DNA from: Planctomycetota bacterium
Lineage (GTDB): Bacteria; Planctomycetota; B15-G4
Reading direction: 5' to 3'
DNA: 9,520 nucleotides
Assembly: GCA_003644265.1 (NCBI GenBank)
Contig: QNBX01000165.1
Location: 1-9,520 of the forward strand
The notes below the pieces were generated by a model. It made no database searches. It saw nothing but the letters and a program-made list of their open reading frames with translations, and had not been told where the DNA came from. A program made the position numbers and the translations under genes. Below, piece after piece: positions 1 to 6,012 of the stretch; positions within the stretch are counted from its first letter, which is position 1, and each line of letters begins with the position of its first letter.

Positions 1-336
1 GCCGCGGGATACGGCGCGTCCGTTGCGTCGGGCCGGGGCGACCGCAGCCATGTGGACCTGCGTGCGGTGGCGGCCCGCCAGCTGCGTGCCGGCGGCGTGA
101 CGCAGCTCGACGTGAGCGAGGCCTGTACCTGGGAGTGCAGTACAGGGAGTCAGGCGCAAGGAACAGCGAGCTGCGATGTCCAACACCGATCGCTCCGCCT
201 CGCGCAGGGCGAGGCGGAGCACGAGCCCCTGTTTCACTCCTACCGTCGTGATGTCACTCACGGCAGCGCCGAGCGGACCGGTCACCAGCTCGCGTTGATC
301 ACGCCGGCACCAGCGCGTGGCGCCAGCGCGCGATGA
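1..336 (+). CDS. pgeF: YfiH/PgeF-family polyphenol oxidase (laccase domain), C-terminal part
   Basis: The reading frame is open from base 1 and ends at TGA 334-336, so only the last 111 residues of the gene lie in the window. The family's C-terminal signature is clear: HVDLRAVAARQLRAGGV (bases 49-99), a CT pair (124-129), then FHSYRRD (232-252) and RTGHQLALI (274-300). This family holds the Cys/His metal site of YfiH proteins. They are described as multicopper-type oxidases of phenols, as purine nucleoside hydrolases, and as editors of peptidoglycan precursor errors. Which of these applies here cannot be told from the tail. Two things are odd. About 33 residues separate CT from LFHSYRRD, where relatives such as E. 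coli YfiH have about 6, so roughly 27 residues are inserted. The protein also runs about 11 residues (TPAPARGASAR) beyond the usual end at the ALI motif. It converges with, and overlaps, the minus-strand ICMT-DCC gene. Confidence 0.85.
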   Translation, partial: AAGYGASVASGRGDRSHVDLRAVAARQLRAGGVTQLDVSEACTWECSTGSQAQGTASCDVQHRSLRLAQGEAEHEPLFHSYRRDVTHGSAERTGHQLALITPAPARGASAR

Positions 337-1587
337 CGCGGGCTCCGCGGGTAACACGGACGACGCGAGCGGCTTGAAGCTCAGCGAGCCTCGCAGGTCG
401 AGGCGGCGCAGCGTGGCGACCCACGCGCGACACAAGGCGCAGTCGGCATCGAAGAACAGCGTGGGGCGGGCGGCCAGAGGGAGCACAGGCACGACGTGCG
501 GGAGCCACAGCCGCACGCTCGCCCGCCAGTCGGAGTAGCGCGTGCCAAAGCGTTGGTGCAGCGCGCGAGGTTCGACGATCAAGAACGTGAGCTGCACGGT
601 GATCGCAATGTTGGCGACGTACATGAGCGTCACCCACGAGAGCGCGTGCAGGCAGGCGGCCGCGGCCAGGAGCATCCCGGAGATCTGCATGGGGTTGGCC
701 ACCAAGGCGAAGGGCCCGCTGGTCACCAGCCGTGGCGGGGCGTCCCAGGGCACCGGTGTTCCGCCGCCGCGCAGAGCAAACTCGTCGACTGACCAGAGCC
801 CCAGCGAGAGGCCGAGCAGGGCCAGGAACGCGGGCAGCACGGGCACGCGCGTCACCTGCGGTGACCAGCCCAAGCTGGCGGCCGCGTCGTGCAGCGCGCC
901 GGGCAGCCAGAGGAAGAACAGGAGGTTGAAGCCGATCAGGTAGAGCCAGGCCCGCGCCCGCGGCGTGAGAGGGGGCAGGGGCAGCGTGGGTTCCGCGCTC
1001 GAGGACGGGGTCGGCACCGAGTGGAAGACCCACAGGGTCAGCCCCAGGGTGAGGGTGAGGAAGGCGACGTCGGCCACCATCCACCAGGGCGCGACGCCGT
1101 CGAGGAACAACATCCACTCATGGATGGCCACGTCGAAGGCCACCGTGGCGGCCACGGCGACTCCCAACAACAGCGCCCACTGCCGAGGGTTGCCGCGGGG
1201 CCCAGGCCAGCGTTGGCTGAGCCAGCACAGGCTGAGGCCCCACAGCAGGCTCCAGTCGAGGTGCAGGTCCAAGGGCACCCCAGCGATGGTTAGCGGCATG
1301 TCGCGGTAGCGCCAGGCGCCCGCGCGCACCAGGCCGATGTCGAGGACAAACCCCACCCACATCTGCACCGCGGTCGCCATTAACGCACGCCGCAGGGTGT
1401 CCCCGTCGGGCCTCAGCCAGGCGTAGGCCACGAAGACGTATCCGAGGGCGCACAGCAACAGCGCCGCGCGCACCAGCGTGAGTTCGTCGCCGAGCTGCGC
1501 GCGCAACTGCTCGAGTCGGGCCGGGTCGAGCAGTGGCCCCGATTGCACCAGCTCCCACAGCGAGGCGACGGTGTCGCGCGCATTCAC
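1..1587 (-). CDS. Polytopic membrane protein: ICMT/PEMT-type methyltransferase fused to an (incomplete) DCC/DUF393 domain
   Basis: I chose the GTG at 1587-1585 because it overlaps the upstream gene's TGA as GTGA, a typical coupled start. An ATG at 1583 is in the wrong frame. From this GTG the frame stays open for 529 codons to the window edge. About seven hydrophobic segments come first. Residues about 286-360 then match the isoprenylcysteine/phospholipid methyltransferase family: RLVTSGPF (286-293), NPM (298-300), then VEPRALHQRFGTRYSDW and a closing WLP. Residues from about 377 begin a DCC (DUF393) thiol-oxidoreductase domain, LFFDADCALC, with CxxC at 383-386. Only about 35 residues of this domain match (to FKPL, near base 370); the rest is antisense to yfiH and does not match. 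The true end is uncertain: other frames stop at 299 and about 284, so a frameshift or deletion is possible. Its substrate is unknown; by family it would use S-adenosylmethionine at the membrane. Confidence 0.7.
   Translation of the reverse strand, partial: MNARDTVASLWELVQSGPLLDPARLEQLRAQLGDELTLVRAALLLCALGYVFVAYAWLRPDGDTLRRALMATAVQMWVGFVLDIGLVRAGAWRYRDMPLTIAGVPLDLHLDWSLLWGLSLCWLSQRWPGPRGNPRQWALLLGVAVAATVAFDVAIHEWMLFLDGVAPWWMVADVAFLTLTLGLTLWVFHSVPTPSSSAEPTLPLPPLTPRARAWLYLIGFNLLFFLWLPGALHDAAASLGWSPQVTRVPVLPAFLALLGLSLGLWSVDEFALRGGGTPVPWDAPPRLVTSGPFALVANPMQISGMLLAAAACLHALSWVTLMYVANIAITVQLTFLIVEPRALHQRFGTRYSDWRASVRLWLPHVVPVLPLAARPTLFFDADCALCRAWVATLRRLDLRGSLSFKPLASSVLPAEPASSRAGATRWCRRDQRELVTGPLGAAVSDITTVGVKQGLVLRLALREAERSVLDIAARCSLRLTPCTALPGTGLAHVELRHAAGTQLAGRHRTQVHMAAVAPARRNGRAVSRG
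192..220. repeat. Perfect 12-bp stem palindrome inside yfiH insert
   Basis: GCTCCGCCTCGC (192-203) is followed by a 5-nt loop and its exact reverse complement GCGAGGCGGAGC (209-220). The hairpin lies inside the stretch of yfiH (about 136-225) that has no counterpart in the family alignment. It is read through in frame as part of the protein. It may be a small palindromic repeat inserted into the gene. No second copy is seen in the window. Confidence 0.6.
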
Positions 1588-2717
1588 CGCAGGCTCGCCT
1601 GCCAGCAACGACGGGACAGGTCGTGGGCGGCGCGCCAGACCTGCTCCATGAGGGGCTCGAAGTACCAGCGCGGTCCGAGCTGCGAGCGGAAGCGTGTGAC
1701 CTGCACCAGTCGCACTCGGCCGGCGCCCGCATCCTGCACGCTGACGCGGTGGTCGATCCAGTCGAGCCAGCGGCCGAGCTTGCTGCTGTCTTCCAGGCGC
1801 ACGAAGCGCACGCCCTCCGGCAGGGGCTCGGCGGCCACGCGCCAGCAGCCCTGTACGCCTTCGACCTCCGAGAACGGGACCACCAGCACGCCGTCTTCCC
1901 AGCAGTATGCGAGCGGCTCGGGAAAGCCCAAGTCCAGCAGCAGCGACTCATGCGGCACGATCGCGACGGGTGCGCGCACGGCGTCGCGCCAGCGAGGCAG
2001 GCTGCCCGGCACGACGACCTCGCTGGTGGCCAGGCGCAGGGGCGCGTCCTGCAGCTCGTCGGGGCTCTCGAAGCCACCCGACACGGCAGCGAGCAGCAGC
2101 AGCCCCGGCAGGCCCACGGCTATCATACGGCCGCGGCGTTGAGCACGGAACGCGCGGCGCAGCTCCATCACCAGCAGCGTGGCCAGCATGGACACGCCGA
2201 TGAACAACGGCGAGATCATCAGGATGCAGATGCTGCCCTCGCCCATGAGCGGCGACACCAGGCACAGGAAGATCACGTTGGCCTGGAGCACGCGGCCGTA
2301 GACCGAGCGCGCGCGGGTGAGGAACGTCACAGCCAGGCAGATCGTCACCGGCAGGCCCACGAACAGCAGGGCCGTACCGTGTAGGCCTCTCCAACGCGTG
2401 GTGTGGTAGTAGAGCGCGGCGATCACCGAGAGCGTGAGCAGCGTCACGATGGCCGCGCGCAGCTCCGGCTTCAACCGGCTCGCCGGCCCGCCGCGCTCCA
2501 CGGTGACCTTCGACCAGCGGCGCGCGGCCTCCTGGCGCTGAGCGTCCGTGGCCTCGTCGTGTACCTTGAGCGGAGGCGCGTCGCGCCACGGCTGCCGCGG
2601 GGTGTCGTCGGGGTCCCGGGAACGGGCGCGACGGCCCGCGCTGCCTGTGCTGCCTGTGCCGCCGCCCGGGTTCCGCGGGTCACTCGAACCGAGGTTGCGG
2701 CGCTTCTCGTTGCTCAT
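1584..2717 (-). CDS. Five-helix membrane protein with C-terminal SRPBCC-like domain, function unknown
   Basis: This 377-residue protein starts at ATG 2717-2715 (MSNEKRRNLG). An in-frame ATG at 2771 would overlap the promoter region and adds an unconvincing Arg/His-rich leader. Residues 1-80 are hydrophilic, Gly/Arg/Pro-rich and probably disordered and cytoplasmic. Hydrophobic helices follow at about 86-106, 112-134, 145-156, 160-184 and 198-213. Residues 225-377 form a soluble tail, probably outside the membrane. It includes EVVVPGSLPRW near its start and RVRLVQVTRFRSQLGPRWYF (334-353), a pattern resembling SRPBCC/polyketide-cyclase helix-grip domains. That similarity is judged by eye and is only moderate. 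The gene is first in a two-gene operon: its TGA overlaps the GTG of the ICMT-DCC gene by 4 bp, implying coupled translation. It has only a weak Shine-Dalgarno (GAG in CCACGAGAC). It faces the GbsR-type regulator across a shared control region. No specific function can be assigned. Confidence 0.85.
   Translation of the reverse strand: MSNEKRRNLGSSDPRNPGGGTGSTGSAGRRARSRDPDDTPRQPWRDAPPLKVHDEATDAQRQEAARRWSKVTVERGGPASRLKPELRAAIVTLLTLSVIAALYYHTTRWRGLHGTALLFVGLPVTICLAVTFLTRARSVYGRVLQANVIFLCLVSPLMGEGSICILMISPLFIGVSMLATLLVMELRRAFRAQRRGRMIAVGLPGLLLLAAVSGGFESPDELQDAPLRLATSEVVVPGSLPRWRDAVRAPVAIVPHESLLLDLGFPEPLAYCWEDGVLVVPFSEVEGVQGCWRVAAEPLPEGVRFVRLEDSSKLGRWLDWIDHRVSVQDAGAGRVRLVQVTRFRSQLGPRWYFEPLMEQVWRAAHDLSRRCWQASLR
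2641..2658. repeat. Two perfect copies of a 9-bp unit (CTGCCTGTG)
   Basis: CTGCCTGTG occurs twice in tandem. On the minus strand it encodes a repeated Thr-Gly-Ser within the disordered N-terminus of the membrane protein. It is a likely slippage site of little functional weight. Confidence 0.6.
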
Positions 2718-2769
2718 GTCTCGTGGCTCATGCGATCTCGGCTCCCGCCGCCCGTGGGCGGGTCGACAC

Positions 2770-2798
2770 ATCCTTTTCTGGAACGCTACCTACGTCAA
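2770..2798 (-). promoter_or_regulatory. Sigma70-like promoter for the minus-strand membrane operon
   Basis: Reading the minus strand, TTGACG (2798-2793) is a near-consensus -35 element. A 17-bp spacer follows, then AAGGAT (2775-2770), which keeps the A2, A5 and T6 positions of a -10 box. Transcription would start near 2763, about 45 nt before the ATG at 2717. The area is noticeably AT-richer than the surrounding genes. The -10 match is weak. Confidence 0.5.
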
Positions 2799-2803
2799 CG
2801 AAC

Positions 2804-2821
2804 TTTCAGATATTTCTGAAA
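2804..2821. promoter_or_regulatory. Perfect palindrome TTTCAGA-N4-TCTGAAA, candidate operator for the GbsR-type regulator
   Basis: TTTCAGA (2804-2810) and TCTGAAA (2815-2821) are exact inverted repeats around TATT. The palindrome is 5 bp upstream of the -35 box of the minus operon and about 48 bp upstream of the regulator's ATG. Its AT-rich, symmetric form and 18-bp size fit a dimeric winged-helix MarR/GbsR-type repressor. The assignment to this regulator rests on adjacency and is an inference. Confidence 0.55.
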
Positions 2822-2856
2822 CTTCGGACTTATGGTGCCCGACGCTTGAGGCGCGG

Positions 2857-2862
2857 TACTAT
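2857..2862 (+). promoter_or_regulatory. Candidate -10 box (TACTAT) for the regulator gene
   Basis: TACTAT keeps the T1, A2, A5 and T6 positions of the -10 consensus. It ends 6 nt before the ATG at 2869, which would place the start of transcription at or next to the start codon. No good -35 lies 17 bp upstream (GGTGCC), and no purine-rich Shine-Dalgarno precedes the ATG. Together these suggest a leaderless message, but the call is weak. Confidence 0.3.
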
Positions 2863-2868
2863 GCCCGG

Positions 2869-3396
2869 ATGGACGAAGTTGAGCGGATCCGCGACGAATT
2901 CACCGACCTCTGGGGCCGCTTGGCCAGCTTCTGGGGCATCGCTCCCGCCACCGGCCGACTCTACGGCTGGCTGGTGACCCAGGCCGAACCCGTGGACGCC
3001 GAGACCATGTCAAAGGGCCTGGGCATGAGCCGCGGCGCCGTCTCCATGGCTTGTCGCGAGCTGGTGGACTACGGCCTGGTGCACCCAGAGCGAACGGCCG
3101 GATCACGCCGTGTGCGCTACCACGCCGAGGACGACCTCGAGAAGGTCGTGCGCGCCGTGGTGACGTTCCGCAAGCGTCGCGAATGGGATCCGGTGCTGGA
3201 ACGGCTCAACGAGTGGATCCCGCGCCTCAAGGGCGACCGCCGACACGAGGCCAAGGTGTTGCGCCAGCGCCTCACCGACATCTCGTCACTCGTGGGCGTC
3301 GCGGACGACATGGCCTGCATGTTCTTGAAGGGTGGCGTGGTGCCCAAGCTCGGGTTGAAGCTGCTGCTGGCGAAGGCGTCGGGCAAGCGGCGCTGA
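2869..3396 (+). CDS. GbsR/MarR-family winged-helix transcriptional regulator
   Basis: This 175-residue protein has the size and layout of GbsR-type regulators. A short N-terminal helix (MDEVERIRDEFTDLWGRLAS) is followed by FWGIAPATGRLYGWL (21-35), the hallmark opening of the family. A winged helix-turn-helix spans about 24-88, with the recognition helix around SRGAVSMACRELVDYGLV (54-71) and a basic wing (ERTAGSRRVRYHAE, 74-87). The C-terminal half is helical and probably dimerises. Known members control osmoprotectant (choline/glycine betaine) genes, but many uncharacterised paralogues exist, so the ligand here is open. The ATG at 2869 fits the family length exactly. The frame is open further upstream, but that part crosses the promoter region. 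It is divergent from the membrane operon, with a palindrome between them, so it probably represses that operon and itself. Its stop is 1 bp from the stop of the converging sulfatase-like gene. Confidence 0.88.
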   Translation: MDEVERIRDEFTDLWGRLASFWGIAPATGRLYGWLVTQAEPVDAETMSKGLGMSRGAVSMACRELVDYGLVHPERTAGSRRVRYHAEDDLEKVVRAVVTFRKRREWDPVLERLNEWIPRLKGDRRHEAKVLRQRLTDISSLVGVADDMACMFLKGGVVPKLGLKLLLAKASGKRR

Positions 3397-3397
3397 G

Positions 3398-4564
3398 TCA
3401 GCCCCCGCGCCGCCGCTCCAAGGCCTCCAGCGCCGCGCCCAGCTCCTGCGCGATGGCGTCGCCCGCCGGGGTGCCCGTCAGGTTGTGTACGGCGGCCGGG
3501 TCACGGGTGAGGTCGTAGGCGCCCGGCTCGTCGGTGAGCAGGGCGCGCAGTCCGCGCACGCCGAGCACAGGGGCTCCACCCGGGCCCCGGCGCTCCAGCG
3601 GCGCGGTGCCGGCAAAGCCGAGGCCGGTGAACAGGGCGTCGGGTGTGTCGCCCGTCCAGCTGCGTCCGACGGCGTGGGGCAGGGGCTCCAGGCCAAAGTA
3701 GCTCAGCAGCGTGGGCGCGAGGTCGAGCGTGGAGCAGGGGCCGATGCGCACCTCGCCCGCCGTGTAGTGGCGCGGAAGCCGCATGAGCATCGGCACGGCG
3801 GTGTCGGCGCCGCGGCCCGAGCTGCCCGCGACCACGATCCAGGTGCGCTCCAGGCGGCGCGTGGCGACCAGCGCGTCGAGCAGCTCGGCCAGCACGGTGT
3901 CGAGCGCGTCGAGCGCCGCCCCGGCCCGGCCCGGCGGACGCGGGCCCAGATGGACCCAGAGCGCCAGGCCCGGGTCGGCTTCGTCGGCCGGCAGCCAGTC
4001 GACGGCGGCGCGCGCCAGCGCCGCGGGGTCGGCGTCCGGCAGCTCCTGCGCGCGTTCGAGCGCGCGGTCCAGGCCGAGCCCGTGCAGCAGAGGCACGTCG
4101 CTGAATGCGGCGCAGCGGAAGCCCGCCTGCGCATACGCTCCCAGCAGCGTGGCGGGGGGCGTCGCGGGGGGTGTCGACAGGTCGTTGAAGCCGTGGTCCT
4201 GCGGCAGGCGTGAGGTGAGCAGCGACACGATGCCGGTGGGAGATGGGGCCGCGGGCGAGGCAGCGCCGGACAGCGGCGCGCGCGGCTGGGCCGCGCCGGG
4301 CGCGTGGGCCACCAGCAGCTCCAGGCCGCGCCCGGCCAAGGCGTCCAATGCGGGCGGCGGGGGCTGATCCGGGTCGTGCAGTCGCAGCTCGGCGGCGCCC
4401 AGGCCTTCGACGGTCACGAGCACCAGGTCGGCTCGCTTGGGTCCGCGGCGCACGGAGGGAAACGCGTCGCCTTCCGGGGATGTCAGCGTCTTGCCCAGCC
4501 ATACCGCCGGACCGAGGGCCATGGCGAGCAACAGCAGCAGAGTGGCGGGTGCCGGGCGGCGCAT
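3398..4564 (-). CDS. Sulfatase-like (alkaline phosphatase superfamily) protein lacking canonical catalytic residues
   Basis: This 388-residue protein starts at ATG 4564-4562 with a signal or anchor segment (TLLLLLAMALGPAVWLGKTL, 8-27), so it faces the periplasm. The sulfatase fold is recognisable: RADLVLVTVEGLGAAEL (44-60), SLLTSRLPQDHG (114-125), LWVHLGPRP (202-210), TLDLAPTLLSYFGLEP (279-294) and YDLTRDPAAVHNL (350-362). The functional residues are missing. The first metal site, normally D-D or D-T after the VLVTV strand, is E53-G54. The nucleophile motif CxPSR/TxPSH reads SPTGI (108-112). The DPH loop reads GPR. The second metal site, normally SDHGE, reads AGSSG (246-250). It is therefore probably a pseudoenzyme with a binding or scaffold role, or an enzyme with altered chemistry. 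It is divergent from the arylsulfotransferase gene (107-bp gap). Its pairing with that gene and with the downstream sulfatase suggests a shared pathway. Confidence 0.8.
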   Translation of the reverse strand: MRRPAPATLLLLLAMALGPAVWLGKTLTSPEGDAFPSVRRGPKRADLVLVTVEGLGAAELRLHDPDQPPPPALDALAGRGLELLVAHAPGAAQPRAPLSGAASPAAPSPTGIVSLLTSRLPQDHGFNDLSTPPATPPATLLGAYAQAGFRCAAFSDVPLLHGLGLDRALERAQELPDADPAALARAAVDWLPADEADPGLALWVHLGPRPPGRAGAALDALDTVLAELLDALVATRRLERTWIVVAGSSGRGADTAVPMLMRLPRHYTAGEVRIGPCSTLDLAPTLLSYFGLEPLPHAVGRSWTGDTPDALFTGLGFAGTAPLERRGPGGAPVLGVRGLRALLTDEPGAYDLTRDPAAVHNLTGTPAGDAIAQELGAALEALERRRGG

Positions 4565-4671
4565 GCCCCTGAGTGTGGGCAGCGCGGCATGCCGTGTCGA
4601 GCAGCTGAGGCCGCAGCGGCGCCTCGGAATGCGTGCTTGCGAGTCACAGGGTCCCGTCGCAAGGTCATAGC
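4565..4671. promoter_or_regulatory. Divergent intergenic region between the sulfatase-like and arylsulfotransferase genes
   Basis: This 107-bp gap must hold the 5' ends of both transcripts. No convincing -35/-10 pair is visible. TTGCGA appears on both strands because of an inverted repeat, each copy followed at 17 bp only by CAAG-type hexamers. The candidate hairpin at 4636-4663 is listed separately. Confidence 0.4.
4636..4663 (+). promoter_or_regulatory. 7-bp inverted repeat overlapping the Shine-Dalgarno of the arylsulfotransferase gene
   Basis: CTTGCGA (4636-4642) and TCGCAAG (4657-4663) are exact inverted repeats with a 14-nt loop. The 3' arm includes the first bases of the Shine-Dalgarno AAGGT (4661-4665), which lies 6 nt before the ATG at 4672. 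In the message this hairpin could hide the ribosome-binding site. As DNA it could instead be a protein-binding dyad. Confidence 0.35.
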
Positions 4672-6012
4672 ATGGTCTCTCGCCCGTCGCTCCTCGCGCT
4701 GCTGCTCTGGTCGCTGATGGCCTGCGCGGAGGGCGAGCGTCCGGCGTCCGTCGACGAGGGCGCGGGTCAGGCGGCCCGAGACGCCGCTGCGTCCGCGGGC
4801 GTCGCGGATGCTCCGCTCGCTGATGGCAGCACCTTGCCCGAAGCCGACGGCGCCGCTCACGATGCTCCTGCCGCAGAGGCCGCCGTCGTCGATGCCAATG
4901 CACTCAGTGAACACATCGCCGCCCTGGGCTACGCCGAGTTCGCCGGCTCGCTGGCCGAGGGGCCGTCGGGTGTGGTGCACCACGACCGCGCCCTGACCAC
5001 TCCGGGCTACGCGCTGTACTCCGTGGTGCCGCTGTCGCTGTCGGTGCTGATCGACACCGAGGGACGGGTGTTCAACAGCTGGCGCGTGCCCGACGGTCAC
5101 TGGACCATGCGCTGCGAGCTGCTGCCCGACGGCGATGTGCTGATCGTGGGCACCCACGGCGCGGCCGTGCCGCGCCAGCGTCACCTCATGCGCATGGGTT
5201 GGGACGGCGAGCTGGTCTGGCGCCGGGACATCGCCGCGCACCACGACGTGGAGCTCACGCCGCGCGGTGAGATCCTCACGCTGGTGGGCACCGAGCGCGA
5301 AGGGCGTGGCGTCCACGGCGACGAGTCTTGGGCCGACAGCGACCTCGTGTTGCTGGACCTCGACGGCCACGAGCTGGACCGCCTCTCGCTGCTCGACATG
5401 CTCGATGCCCGACCCGACCTGCGGCTGGTGCCCGCGCCGAGCAAGGACCTCGACGACGCGCTGATCGATCCGCTGCACGCCAACTCGGTGGAGTGGATGC
5501 CGCACCCGGAGCTGGGCGAGGTCGATCCGTTCTATCGCCCGTCGCTGGTGCTCGTGTCGCTGCGGCACCAGTCGCGCGTGGTGGCAGTGGACTGGGAGCG
5601 TCGAGCCATCGCGTGGCATTGGGGCCAGGGCATCGTCCGTCAGCACGAGGCCACGCTCACGCCTGAGGGGCGCGTGCTGCTGTTCGACAACGGCGGCAGG
5701 CAGCGGCGGCACTCGCGGGTGGTGGAGGTCGACCCGCTCAGCGGGCGTGTCACCTGGAGCTGGACGGCCGACCCGCCCGAGCGCTTCTACTCGCCGGGGC
5801 GCGGCACGGTGCAGCCCCTCCCGGGAGGCAACGTACTGGTGTCCAACTCGTCCGAAGGCGAGGCCTTCGAGCTGACCCGCGACGGCGAGCTGGCGTGGCG
5901 CTGGCTGAGCCCGCACTTCAATAGGGACGGGCGCCGGGGCTCCATCCGCATGCGTCGTTATGAGCCCGCGTTCATCGAGCCGATCCTCGCTGCACGGGGC
6001 GTGGATCGGTGA
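4672..6012 (+). CDS. Arylsulfotransferase-like (ASST family) lipoprotein
   Basis: This 446-residue protein starts at ATG 4672, supported by AAGGT 6 nt upstream and by a lipoprotein signal ending in SLMAC (Cys18). An in-frame ATG at 4633 lacks both supports. Residues 19-75 are an Ala/Asp/Pro-rich tether. From PGYALYS (111-117) on, the protein consists of beta-propeller blades typical of arylsulfotransferases: IDTEGRVFNSW (127-137), LLPDGDVLIVG (150-160), HHDVELTPRGEIL (190-202), PLHANSVEWMP (267-277), RQHEATLTPEGRVLLFDNGG (323-342) and LPGGNVLVSNSSEGEAFEL (383-401). ASST enzymes move sulfate from one phenolic sulfate ester to another phenol, without PAPS, through a sulfurylated histidine. Candidate active-site residues are His190/191, His269 with Asn271, and His325; which is catalytic is not proven. 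It is the first gene of an operon with the glycosyltransferase (GTGA overlap). Anchoring in the envelope fits a periplasmic donor and acceptor. Confidence 0.82.
   Translation: MVSRPSLLALLLWSLMACAEGERPASVDEGAGQAARDAAASAGVADAPLADGSTLPEADGAAHDAPAAEAAVVDANALSEHIAALGYAEFAGSLAEGPSGVVHHDRALTTPGYALYSVVPLSLSVLIDTEGRVFNSWRVPDGHWTMRCELLPDGDVLIVGTHGAAVPRQRHLMRMGWDGELVWRRDIAAHHDVELTPRGEILTLVGTEREGRGVHGDESWADSDLVLLDLDGHELDRLSLLDMLDARPDLRLVPAPSKDLDDALIDPLHANSVEWMPHPELGEVDPFYRPSLVLVSLRHQSRVVAVDWERRAIAWHWGQGIVRQHEATLTPEGRVLLFDNGGRQRRHSRVVEVDPLSGRVTWSWTADPPERFYSPGRGTVQPLPGGNVLVSNSSEGEAFELTRDGELAWRWLSPHFNRDGRRGSIRMRRYEPAFIEPILAARGVDR

Noticed and set aside
122..146. 7-bp inverted repeat CCTGTAC...GTACAGG with an 11-nt loop in yfiH
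   Set aside because: It is too short to stand out in GC-rich coding sequence. It partly overlaps the insert and may be a boundary feature, but it gives no independent evidence.
299..1117. Open minus-strand frame of 272 codons
   Set aside because: It is out of frame with the ICMT/DCC motifs and reads as Arg/Ala/Pro-rich low complexity. Only its stop at 299 matters, as a possible end if a frameshift exists.
1118..2077. Open minus-strand frame spanning the junction of the two membrane genes
   Set aside because: It is a shadow in another frame of the membrane protein and ICMT genes, rich in Arg/Ser/Cys and without recognisable features.
1533..2384. Plus-strand frame of 283 codons opposite the membrane protein
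   Set aside because: It has His/Gln/Arg-rich antisense composition and no motif. The minus strand has helices, a coupled overlap and a promoter.
4141..4180. Imperfect 12-bp G-rich repeat encoding TPPATPPAT in the sulfatase-like gene
   Set aside because: It is a short low-complexity Pro/Thr loop, common in high-GC genomes, with no sign of wider function.
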